Shown here: piece after piece, positions 17,366 through 24,184 of the stretch | Layout: each line of letters opens with the position of its first letter | Numbering within the stretch: position 1 is the stretch's first letter | Source: Flavobacterium sp. | GTDB lineage: Bacteria; Bacteroidota; Bacteroidia; Flavobacteriales; Flavobacteriaceae | DNA: 34,045 bases | Reading direction: 5' to 3' | Assembly (NCBI GenBank): GCA_020403245.1 | Contig: JADBYA010000008.1 | Coordinates: 1 to 34,045 of the forward strand | Translations under genes and position numbers: made by a program | Notes under the pieces: generated by a model | Told to the model about the DNA's origin: nothing | Database searches by the model: none | Seen by the model: only the letters and a program-made list of their open reading frames with translations

Positions 17366-18268
17366 ATGAGCGCCACTGCTTCAACATTTTCAATAAAACA
17401 AATTGCCATTGATTTCAAAGAAATCACAAAAGCAGGTTTAGCTGTTAGTGTGGTGTTTTCTTCTATTGCGGGTTATTTGCTTGGCGTACTCGATTTAAAC
17501 GATTTAAAAGTAACTACTTTGTTAATGCTTGCCGTTGGTGGGTATTGTATGGTTGGCGCTTCCAATGCTTTTAATCAAGTGATAGAAAAAGACCTCGATG
17601 CCTTGATGGACAGAACCAAAAACCGTCCGGTAGCATCAGGAAGAATGTCGCCCAATCATGCTTTGTTTGTGGCTAGTTTACTCACTATAATCGGTTTGAT
17701 TTTATTGTATTTAATCAATCCAAAATCGGCCATGTTTGGAGCGATTTCTATCTTTTTATACACGAGTATTTATACGCCTTTAAAAACAATAACACCACTC
17801 TCTGTTTTTGTGGGTGCTTTTCCAGGCGCTATTCCTTTTATGTTGGGTTGGGTAGCTGCAACAGATCATTTTGGAATTGAAGCAGGAACACTTTTCTTGA
17901 TACAATTCTTTTGGCAGTTTCCCCATTTTTGGGCTATTGGTTGGTTTTTGTATGAGGACTATGAAAAGGCAGGTTTTTTTATGTTACCCACTGGTAAAAA
18001 AGATACGTCAACAGCTTTGCAAACTATTTTGTACTCCATTTGGTTGTTGGTTGCTTCCATGTTACCTTCGTTGGGATATACAGGGCGATTATTTATTTCG
18101 CCAATCGCAGCAGGAATTGTATTTTTGCTTGGGATTTGGATGATTTTTTATGCAGTAAAGTTATACCAATTGAGGACACCTAAAGCCGCGAGAAGCTTAA
18201 TGCTTGTAAGCGTTTCGTATATCACTTTGTTACAAATAGTTTATATTACCGATAAATTTTTAAGATAA
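17366..18268 (+). CDS. ctaB: Protoheme IX farnesyltransferase (heme O synthase)
   Basis: This 300-residue integral membrane prenyltransferase of the UbiA superfamily attaches a farnesyl group to heme b to make heme O, the precursor of heme A for the oxidase. The first Asp-rich motif is NAFNQVIEKDLDALMDRTKNRP (about residues 67-88), with the N-x-x-x-D-x-x-x-D spacing and the family's R-T-x-x-R-P end. The second is seen around VAATDHFGIE and the WQFPHFWAIGWFLYEDYEKAGFFML segment (about 180-205), which is diagnostic for CtaB/CyoE. Several hydrophobic helices cover the rest. The start is an ATG 20 bases behind a full promoter. It is the first gene of a run of closely spaced same-strand genes; the next begins three bases after its stop. 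Confidence 0.94.
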   Translation: MSATASTFSIKQIAIDFKEITKAGLAVSVVFSSIAGYLLGVLDLNDLKVTTLLMLAVGGYCMVGASNAFNQVIEKDLDALMDRTKNRPVASGRMSPNHALFVASLLTIIGLILLYLINPKSAMFGAISIFLYTSIYTPLKTITPLSVFVGAFPGAIPFMLGWVAATDHFGIEAGTLFLIQFFWQFPHFWAIGWFLYEDYEKAGFFMLPTGKKDTSTALQTILYSIWLLVASMLPSLGYTGRLFISPIAAGIVFLLGIWMIFYAVKLYQLRTPKAARSLMLVSVSYITLLQIVYITDKFLR

Positions 18269-18271
18269 TTT

Positions 18272-18862
18272 ATGACAACAACACCAATGACTGCTCAGGA
18301 ACATAAAGAAAAAACGGCTCGTTCATACAAATTACTTTTGTTGTTTGGTATGGGAAGTATGACGATGATGTTTGCTGGAATAGTAAGTGCTTTTGTAGTG
18401 AGTAAATCAAGACAAGATTGGATGAAAGATTTCCAATTACCTTCGGCTTTTTATTTCAGTACGTTGGCAATTATTTTATGTAGTGCTACTTTTCATTTGG
18501 CCAAAAAAGCCATTCAAAAAGACAACAGAAGTGCTACAACAAGTTTTCTTTTATTGACTTTAGGTCTTGGAATAAGCTTTATTGTTTTGCAATTTACTGG
18601 CTTTGAACAAATCGTTCAACAAGGATATTATTTCACAGGACCAGAGAGCAATATAGCAACAACTTTTTTATATGTAATTGCTATTGTACACTTGGCTCAC
18701 CTTGCTGGAGGGCTAATTTCGCTTTTAATCATAATTTATAATCATTTTAAACAAAAATACAATTCAAGTCAATTACTTGGAATTGAGTTAGGTGCAATGT
18801 ATTGGCACTTTCTTGATTTCTTGTGGGTTTGTTTGTTTTTCTTTTTATATTTCTTTAAATAA
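18272..18862 (+). CDS. Heme-copper oxidase subunit III family protein, short form
   Basis: The 196-residue membrane protein has about five hydrophobic helices (residues about 20-42, 60-78, 88-106, 128-152, 170-195). It ends with the subunit III signature AIVHLAHLAGGLISLL ... GAMYWHFLDFLWVCLFFFLYF. Subunit III is a non-catalytic subunit that stabilises the oxidase and supports proton uptake. Short proteins like this regularly accompany a longer subunit III in Flavobacteriia, and which one sits in the mature enzyme is not known from sequence. The N-terminus is cytoplasmic and polar (TAQEHKEKTARSYK). The gene follows ctaB after three bases. Confidence 0.9.
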   Translation: MTTTPMTAQEHKEKTARSYKLLLLFGMGSMTMMFAGIVSAFVVSKSRQDWMKDFQLPSAFYFSTLAIILCSATFHLAKKAIQKDNRSATTSFLLLTLGLGISFIVLQFTGFEQIVQQGYYFTGPESNIATTFLYVIAIVHLAHLAGGLISLLIIIYNHFKQKYNSSQLLGIELGAMYWHFLDFLWVCLFFFLYFFK

Positions 18863-18905
18863 GAAAAAAAATCTAAATTTGGGAACTTTTTAACTTTTAA
18901 CTTTT

Positions 18906-19937
18906 ATGGGAGCGACAGTTACAACTGCTAATAACACTGAAAACACTTGGGGTGGCGGAAATGAGCCAATGGGCGCCAGTTATGGCAAATTGATGATGTG
19001 GTTTTTTATCGTATCAGATGCCTTAACCTTCTCCGGTTTCCTTGCTGCATATGGATTTTCTAGATTTAAATTTATTGATAATTGGCCCATTGCCGATGAA
19101 GTGTTTACACACTTTCCATTTATGCATGGTGTGGAAGCACCTATGTATTATGTGGCATTGATGACTTTTATTTTGATATTTTCCTCTGTAACGATGGTGT
19201 TAGCCGTTGATGCTGGACATCAAATGAAACAAAAGAAAGTGGCTTTTTATATGCTATTAACCATTGTTGGAGGTTTAATCTTCGTTGGCTCACAAGCTTG
19301 GGAATGGAAAAATTTCATTAAAGGGGAATATGGCGCTGTTGAAACAAAAGGGGGAAGCATCATTCAATTTGTAAACAACAAAGGAGAAAGAGTTAAGCTG
19401 GAAGATTTTGCAGTTCGCTTACCAAATCAAAGGCAAGAGCTATCTAGAAGCCAAGGCAAATGGTTTATGAAGAGTGAAGAATCTTTAGCTTCATATTCGG
19501 TTGCTGAGGTTCAAGCGGGTTTCAAAGCACATCCTGAACTATTAGTGAGAACTGAAAAAATTTATAGAGATACTAAAGAAGACAGAGCTAATACTAAATT
19601 ACAACCTGGTTTAAATAAAAACAAACAGAGAGAGATTGTAACAAGAGCAGAATCTGAAGTGTTGGTTGGAAATGCGCATTTGGTTGTTGAAGGTGCTAAT
19701 TTGAAGCACAATGAATATGGGAGCAAATTATTCGCCGATTTCTTCTTCTTTATCACGGGCTTTCACGGTTTCCACGTGTTCTCTGGTGTAGTCATCAATT
19801 TCATTATTTTCTTAAATATTGTTTTAGGAACCTATGAAAAAAGAAGATCTTATGAAATGGTTGAAAAAGTTGGACTTTATTGGCACTTTGTCGATTTAGT
19901 TTGGGTATTTGTATTTACATTCTTCTATTTAGTTTAA
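18906..19937 (+). CDS. Cytochrome c oxidase subunit III, long form with periplasmic insertion
   Basis: The product is 343 residues. Helices at about 28-50, 80-100 and 112-132, then 277-307 and 325-343, carry the subunit III pattern: GKLMMWFFIVSDALTFSGFLAAY, VGSQAWEWKNFI, ADFFFFITGFHGFHVFSGV and LYWHFVDLVWVFVFTFFYLV. Between the WEWKNFI helix end and the FITGFHG helix lies a hydrophilic insertion of about 130 residues (about 145-275). Ordinary subunit III has only a short loop there. It is charged, lacks Cys and has no motif I recognise. A possible -7 box (TAAATTTG, 18874-18881) precedes the gene in the 43-base gap. The subunit IV gene follows after 20 bases. Confidence 0.92.
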   Translation: MGATVTTANNTENTWGGGNEPMGASYGKLMMWFFIVSDALTFSGFLAAYGFSRFKFIDNWPIADEVFTHFPFMHGVEAPMYYVALMTFILIFSSVTMVLAVDAGHQMKQKKVAFYMLLTIVGGLIFVGSQAWEWKNFIKGEYGAVETKGGSIIQFVNNKGERVKLEDFAVRLPNQRQELSRSQGKWFMKSEESLASYSVAEVQAGFKAHPELLVRTEKIYRDTKEDRANTKLQPGLNKNKQREIVTRAESEVLVGNAHLVVEGANLKHNEYGSKLFADFFFFITGFHGFHVFSGVVINFIIFLNIVLGTYEKRRSYEMVEKVGLYWHFVDLVWVFVFTFFYLV

Positions 19938-19957
19938 TTTTTTAGAAAATTTACATT

Positions 19958-20314
19958 ATGTCACACGCACACGAACATGTTTCAAACACAAAAAGAATTT
20001 GGTTGGTTTTTGCCTTATTGTCTGTTGTTACAATAGTTGAGGTATTTTTAGGAATCATTAGACCAGAGTTTTTATTCATGAATAATTTTTTTGGCATGAA
20101 TTTGCTGAATTGGGTTTTCATTATACTAACATTGTATAAAGCTTATTATATTGTTTGGGCTTTCATGCATATGGAAGGCGAAAAAAGCAGTTTACGATGG
20201 GCAGTTGTTGCCACCGTTATTTTTCTTGTTATATATTTACTTTTTATATTATTGGTTGAAGCTGATTACATTTATGATATTTTCAAAAACTCTACGATTA
20301 AATGGAATTTTTAA
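19958..20314 (+). CDS. Cytochrome c oxidase subunit IV family protein
   Basis: This 118-residue protein has three hydrophobic helices (about 13-32, 45-68, 80-105). It shows the pattern of prokaryotic subunit IV (caa3-type/CyoD-like): a His-containing start (MSHAHEHVS), then KAYYIVWAFMHMEGE between helices 2 and 3. This subunit is small, non-catalytic and probably aids assembly. It is the last gene before a hairpin terminator (20337-20360), so ctaB-coxIII-coxIII-coxIV may form one transcript with the remaining genes under a second promoter. Confidence 0.88.
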   Translation: MSHAHEHVSNTKRIWLVFALLSVVTIVEVFLGIIRPEFLFMNNFFGMNLLNWVFIILTLYKAYYIVWAFMHMEGEKSSLRWAVVATVIFLVIYLLFILLVEADYIYDIFKNSTIKWNF

Positions 20315-20336
20315 CATTATATTAATTCAAATTAGA

Positions 20337-20367
20337 GGTACGCATTGCGTACCTTTTTTTATTTTTG
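20337..20367 (+). terminator. Terminator with overlapping -7 box
   Basis: GGTACGC (20337-20343) and GCGTACC (20347-20353) make a perfect stem with an ATT loop followed by seven T (20354-20360), an intrinsic terminator for the cox genes. The T-run merges into TATTTTTG (20360-20367), a match to the -7 consensus, 24 bases before the next ATG. One transcript can thus end where the next begins. Confidence 0.7.
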
Positions 20368-20391
20368 TACAGTTAATTTTTTAGAAAAAAA

Positions 20392-21048
20392 ATGAAAAAA
20401 AATAGCGTTCTTTTTGTCCTTTTTATTTTACCGATAGTGGCTTACCTTTTTTTTGCTTCTGGAGTAAATAGCTTTATCACATTACCTACAATTACACCAA
20501 CCATTCCAGATGTAAATCCACAATGGAAATCTTTGAATGGGGAAAAAGTAACTCTCAATCAAAAAATAACAATATTAGGTTTTGCAGGAGAAGCTATTTT
20601 TGAGAATAGAGGAAATTTTTTTAATCTCAATCAAAAAATTTATAATAAATATTACGAGTTCAAAGATTTTCAATTGGTTTTTATAGCTCCTGACGGAACA
20701 CAAGAACAAGCTAAAAGGGTTTTGAAGGAGCTAAGTCCTCTGTCCAATGTGAGCGGTTATCACTTTGTATTTGCGCCAGTAAAAGAAATTCAAGCGTATT
20801 ATAATAATTTGAAATTGTTAGGCAAATTGGATTCCAAAATGGGAACACCTAATGTTTTTATTGTTGATAAGAAAAGAAACCTTCGAGGAAGAAAGGGGAA
20901 AAGTGTTCAAGGGAAACCAGAGTATAAAGAGGGTTTCAACACTACATCGGCTGCAGAATTGCATAATGACATGATGGATGATGTGAAAATTATTTTAGCA
21001 GAATACCGACTGGCATTGAAAAGAAATAATGCAAACAGACAAATTTAG
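20392..21048 (+). CDS. Membrane-anchored SCO/thioredoxin-fold-like protein without cysteines
   Basis: The 218-residue protein has one N-terminal membrane anchor (residues about 6-24). The soluble part resembles the SCO/peroxiredoxin-type thioredoxin fold: a first strand and turn (KITILGFAGEAIFENRG) where SCO has its CxxxC, an FQLVFIAPDGT strand, and LDSKMGTPNVFIVDKKRNLRGRKG. The last contains a TP corresponding to the cis-proline loop. There is no cysteine anywhere in the chain, so it cannot bind copper or do thiol chemistry as SCO does. It sits 11 bases before a canonical SCO gene with which it is probably co-transcribed, which suggests an accessory or scaffold role in oxidase copper insertion. 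The similarity is structural reasoning by eye, and the function is unproven. Confidence 0.6.
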   Translation: MKKNSVLFVLFILPIVAYLFFASGVNSFITLPTITPTIPDVNPQWKSLNGEKVTLNQKITILGFAGEAIFENRGNFFNLNQKIYNKYYEFKDFQLVFIAPDGTQEQAKRVLKELSPLSNVSGYHFVFAPVKEIQAYYNNLKLLGKLDSKMGTPNVFIVDKKRNLRGRKGKSVQGKPEYKEGFNTTSAAELHNDMMDDVKIILAEYRLALKRNNANRQI

Positions 21049-21059
21049 ATTTTTTATAA

Positions 21060-21743
21060 ATGAAAAATAAATCATATATCGGATTGTCATTTATCATTTT
21101 GGTTTTTGGTATTATTTTTATTCCAAGAATCATTAACAGAATAAAAAACGGTACTGTCGTACAAGGTGACAGAATTGATGCGGTTTCCAATCATAGAAAT
21201 ACAGAAACAGGATTAAGACTTATTGGTCCAACACCAAAATTTGAATTAACAGACCAAAACAATAAAAAAATTTCAAACGAAACCTATTTAGGAAAAGTAT
21301 ATGTTATAGAGTTTTTCTTTACTACATGTCCTTCCATTTGTCCTATTATGAATAAAAATATGGTGGACATTCAAAATAATTTTTTTGGTAATCCTAATTT
21401 TGGTATTGCTTCCATATCTATAAATCCAGAGTATGACACTTCAAAAATTTTGAAAGAACATGCTAATCAAATAGGGGTAAAATCATCCAATTGGCATTTG
21501 TTAACAGGTGAGAAACAATATATTTTTGATATTGCCAACAAAGGATTTAATTTGTATGCTGGCGAAAATAAAAATGTGAATGGTGGCTTTGAGCATTCGG
21601 GACTTTTTGCCTTGATTGACAAAAAAGGAAATATTAGATGTAGAAATGATAAATTTGGCAATCCTATTTTATATTATGATGGATTGGACAAAAAAGGAGT
21701 AAAAGCTATTATAGAAGATATAAAAAAACTATTAAATGAATAA
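21060..21743 (+). CDS. SCO1/SenC family copper chaperone
   Basis: The 227-residue protein has a single N-terminal membrane anchor (about 7-24). The rest is a periplasmic thioredoxin fold. The copper site is complete: C90 and C94 in FFFTTCPSICPIM and H179 in GGFEHSGLFALID. The segment TPKFELTDQNNKKISNETYLGKVYVIEFFF is the usual SCO lead-in. SCO proteins deliver copper to the CuA site of oxidase subunit II or act as the thiol reductase that prepares it. The first bases of the next gene overlap its end by eight bases. The neighbours (heme O synthase, oxidase subunits, DUF420) all point to oxidase maturation. Confidence 0.93.
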   Translation: MKNKSYIGLSFIILVFGIIFIPRIINRIKNGTVVQGDRIDAVSNHRNTETGLRLIGPTPKFELTDQNNKKISNETYLGKVYVIEFFFTTCPSICPIMNKNMVDIQNNFFGNPNFGIASISINPEYDTSKILKEHANQIGVKSSNWHLLTGEKQYIFDIANKGFNLYAGENKNVNGGFEHSGLFALIDKKGNIRCRNDKFGNPILYYDGLDKKGVKAIIEDIKKLLNE

Positions 21744-22329
21744 TCAAGGAGAACAATCGTTAGAAAGAAAGTTTAGAGGATCAATTATTGCAGTTTCCAT
21801 TATAATTCCAATTGCTGTGGCGGTACTGTTTTCAGTAAAACTAAAAGATTTTGGCGTTGAAGTGGAACCATTGTCTTTTTTACCACCTATTTATGCTTCA
21901 ATAAACGGCATTACTGCATTGCTATTAATATTGGGTGTAATAGCCATTAAAAATGGAAATCGAAAAGTTCATAAACGATTTATGACCACAGCAATCGCTT
22001 GCTCTGTTGCATTTTTGTTGATGTATGTTGCCTACCACATGACAACCGATTCAACTGTTTTTGGTGATATTAATGCAGATGGACTTTTGGACGAAACAGA
22101 AAAAACAAATGCAGGATCTATGCGTTATGTGTATTGGTTTATTTTATTATCACATATTTTACTTTCCGTAATCATTATACCAATGGTTTTATTTACTTAT
22201 GTTATAGCATTAGCAGAACAATATGACCGACATAAAAAATTGGCCAAAATTACGTTTCCTATTTGGTTGTATGTTGCTGTGACAGGTGTTGTGGTTTATT
22301 TAATGATTTCGCCTTATTATGCTAATTAA
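21736..22329 (+). CDS. DUF420 membrane protein (CtaM-like)
   Basis: The 197-residue protein has five predicted helices (about 17-37, 50-75, 85-105, 130-155, 170-193). It carries the DUF420 pattern: LPPIYASINGITALLLILGVIAIKNGNRKVHKRFMTTAI with conserved His, then LLMYVAYHMTTDSTVFG, and after a loop YWFILLSHILLSVIIIPMV and YDRHKKLAKITFPIWLYVAVTGVVVYL. The Bacillus/Staphylococcus member CtaM is required for active a-type heme-copper oxidases, which fits the operon here. An unusual hydrophilic loop GDINADGLLDETEKTN (about residues 115-130) resembles a calcium-binding dockerin/EF-hand-like turn (D-x-N-x-D-G-x-x-D). It overlaps sco by eight bases and the next ORF by eleven. Confidence 0.9.
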   Translation: MNNQGEQSLERKFRGSIIAVSIIIPIAVAVLFSVKLKDFGVEVEPLSFLPPIYASINGITALLLILGVIAIKNGNRKVHKRFMTTAIACSVAFLLMYVAYHMTTDSTVFGDINADGLLDETEKTNAGSMRYVYWFILLSHILLSVIIIPMVLFTYVIALAEQYDRHKKLAKITFPIWLYVAVTGVVVYLMISPYYAN

Positions 22330-22576
22330 ATTTCAAATTTCAAATTTCAAATTTCAAATTCCAAACTTTTTTATTGGATTTTGTTTTTTGTTTTTTGGAA
22401 TTTCCAGTTATGGGCAATGTGCTATGTGTCGTGCTGCATTAGAAAGTTCGGGCAATAAAACTAAAGTGGAAGCCGTGAATGATGGTATAGTTTTCCTGAT
22501 GGCAATTCCTTATATTTTGGTCGCTGTGATTGGGTTTGCTATTTATAGGATGTATTATAAGAAGAAGTCAGTGTGA
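22319..22576 (+). CDS. Small membrane protein with CxxC, start on a heptamer repeat
   Basis: This 85-residue protein has an N-terminal hydrophobic segment (about 17-31, FFIGFCFLFFGISSYGQ) that looks like a signal peptide. A short region QCAMCRAALESSG with a CxxC pair follows, and then a second hydrophobic helix (about 55-77) and a basic tail (YYKKKSV). I do not know a characterised homologue. The position at the end of the sco-DUF420 run suggests a part in oxidase assembly, the CxxC perhaps binding metal or heme. The only ATG in frame is at 22319, overlapping DUF420, and its first 14 codons are largely made from the AAATTTC tandem repeat, giving the odd peptide KFQISNFKFQIPNFF. The gene ends 59 bases before a convergent gene. 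Confidence 0.65.
   Translation: MLIKFQISNFKFQIPNFFIGFCFLFFGISSYGQCAMCRAALESSGNKTKVEAVNDGIVFLMAIPYILVAVIGFAIYRMYYKKKSV
22328..22362 (+). repeat. Heptanucleotide tandem repeat (AAATTTC)x4 plus one variant
   Basis: Four perfect AAATTTC units are followed by AAATTCC. It starts within the stop codon region of DUF420 and lies inside the N-terminal codons of the small CxxC protein. Since seven is not a multiple of three, gain or loss of one unit would shift that reading frame. Confidence 0.85.
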
Positions 22577-22596
22577 ACTGAACACTATAAACTGTC

Positions 22597-22624
22597 CAGT
22601 CCCGAAACTTCGGAATTGGGACTG
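22597..22624. terminator. Hairpin between convergent genes
   Basis: CAGTCCC (22597-22603) and GGGACTG (22618-22624) pair around a partly complementary middle. It lies between the stop at 22576 and the DUF4403 stop at 22635. There is no strong T-run on either side, so it may be a dispersed repeat serving as a bidirectional transcript end. Confidence 0.5.
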
Positions 22625-22634
22625 AACACTTTTC

Positions 22635-24026
22635 TTAATCCATTCCGTCAATTTTCACATTCATTTTGCCAGTGGTAGTAATAAAGGCAATCATGGCTTT
22701 ATCCGTTACTTCTACTTTTTCAAATTCAAAATCATTCAGAGTTCCATTGACAAAAACGCCTTTCATTGGGGAAAAATTATTCAAGTAAGGCAACAAACTT
22801 TTTTTCCCTTCATCTAGATTTTCTTTAATAGAATAACGACAGTTTTCTTGAATTTTTTTCAAAATCACACCTTGTAATAACCAATTAGCAGTTTTGGTCA
22901 GCACTCCTTTTGTGTTCAAAACATAATCCATTTGATCAAAATAAATTTCCTTGGTAATGCTGTTGTAATTTGGAATACCAGACAAATAAATAGTGCCATT
23001 CATGCTGCCTGTCATATCAAGTGCTATAATAATTTTTCCTTCTTTTTGCCATATTTCAACCTTTTGTACTACTATCTTTCTGCTGCCTGAGGCAAATTCT
23101 TTCCCTTGAAAGTTGGAAGTGATTATTTGAGAAGCACTTTCATAAGTAGAAATAGCCACAACGTTTGCCATTACTTTATTGGGAACGCTAGTCACTGCTT
23201 TGAATTGTATAGCATTTCTATCAAAAGTGCTTTTTGGTTTCACACCCACCATTGTTTGCATATTGCATTTCAAACCCAAATCCATGTTAATTTTACTTTT
23301 TCCTAAAACAGCATCGGTTACATAAACTTCAATTGGAATAAGTTTGAACCAAGTTTGGTATATTTCGCTCGTTAAAAAAGGGGTACTCATTTTTTCTAAA
23401 ACATCAAGCACATAAGGTTTGAAATCACAAGAACTTTCAATGGCTTCATCTATTTTTTTGGCAATTATTGATTTAAATATAGAAAGTGTTGGATTGATGA
23501 TATAAGTAATGGGAACATTTCTTCCAGCCACGATTATTGATGGACTTTCGGACCATTTAAAATCTTCAATTTTAGAATTAGTTGACATTTTCCAATTGGA
23601 CAATTTCACGTCGCTCAGCAGTGTAATGGTTCCGTTTAAGTTAATTTCTCGAGTGTCATTTAACGACATAAAATCGGTTCCGTATTTGAACTTAGCCCAA
23701 ATTTTTAAAGGAAGAATGGTTTGAATTTTACCATTTTTCTCAATTAGTTTTATTGGTGCTGTTTTCCAAATTTTCATTTCCGTTTTATCATCTTCCAAAT
23801 TTGAGTCATCATAAATCTGTCCTGTCATAGACTTATTTAGTTGATTTTCAATTTCTTTCAGTGTAATTTCTAATGGCATGTTTACAAACGAAGTCTTTGT
23901 TTTATAGACCATCGGCGCATCATTTGAAGGAAGTGGTTTTAAAGCTTCAATTTTTTTTGAAGTAGAACAGCTGCAAAACAATATAGAAATAATACTAATT
24001 GACAAGAGTGATTTTATGTTTGTCAT
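22635..24026 (-). CDS. DUF4403 family lipoprotein
   Basis: The 463-residue protein has a lipoprotein signal peptide (SLLSISIISILFCSCSTSKK; the lipidated cysteine is probably the second one). The mature protein shows the DUF4403 pattern: FVNMPLEITLKEIENQLNKSM near the start, PLKIWAKFKYG, LSNWKMSTNSKIEDFKWSESP and ILKKIQENCRYSIKENLDEGKK near the end. It is predicted to be a mostly beta, periplasm-facing outer-membrane lipoprotein of unknown function. Some describe the fold as resembling tubular lipid-binding proteins, which I cannot confirm here. The ATG at 24026 was chosen for the signal peptide. On the minus strand TATTTTTG (24047-24054) is a suitable -7 box. The gene is divergent from the tolC-like gene and convergent with the oxidase cluster. 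Confidence 0.8.
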   Translation of the reverse strand: MTNIKSLLSISIISILFCSCSTSKKIEALKPLPSNDAPMVYKTKTSFVNMPLEITLKEIENQLNKSMTGQIYDDSNLEDDKTEMKIWKTAPIKLIEKNGKIQTILPLKIWAKFKYGTDFMSLNDTREINLNGTITLLSDVKLSNWKMSTNSKIEDFKWSESPSIIVAGRNVPITYIINPTLSIFKSIIAKKIDEAIESSCDFKPYVLDVLEKMSTPFLTSEIYQTWFKLIPIEVYVTDAVLGKSKINMDLGLKCNMQTMVGVKPKSTFDRNAIQFKAVTSVPNKVMANVVAISTYESASQIITSNFQGKEFASGSRKIVVQKVEIWQKEGKIIIALDMTGSMNGTIYLSGIPNYNSITKEIYFDQMDYVLNTKGVLTKTANWLLQGVILKKIQENCRYSIKENLDEGKKSLLPYLNNFSPMKGVFVNGTLNDFEFEKVEVTDKAMIAFITTTGKMNVKIDGMD

Positions 24027-24046
24027 AATCTTTTTTTATTATTCGG

Positions 24047-24054
24047 CAAAAATA
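24047..24054 (-). promoter_or_regulatory. -7 box of the DUF4403 gene
   Basis: The minus strand reads TATTTTTG, a match to TAnnTTTG, 20 bases before the ATG at 24026. Confidence 0.45.
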
Positions 24055-24142
24055 ATTGTAAAATCTCAATAAAACTGTAACATAATTAAAAAAGTAAAGT
24101 CTAAGTTTGTATTATTCCCAATTAATAAACAAGGAAAATCAA

Positions 24143-24150
24143 TATCTTTG
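24143..24150 (+). promoter_or_regulatory. -7 box of the TolC-family gene
   Basis: TATCTTTG followed by TAG, identical to the box at 170-177, lies 34 bases before the ATG at 24185. No TTTG was found at the usual distance upstream. Confidence 0.5.
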
Positions 24151-24184
24151 TAGGGTAATCAAATAAGCTTCATTACATTGTTTT

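Noticed and set aside
17184..17366. 60-codon plus-strand open frame between the amidohydrolase and ctaB
   Set aside because: It reads through the inverted repeat 17219-17290 and the ctaB promoter; no protein-like pattern.
22328..22362. CRISPR-like or origin iteron interpretation of the AAATTTC repeat
   Set aside because: Units are directly adjacent 7-mers without spacers, and no replication gene is nearby; a simple sequence repeat explains it.
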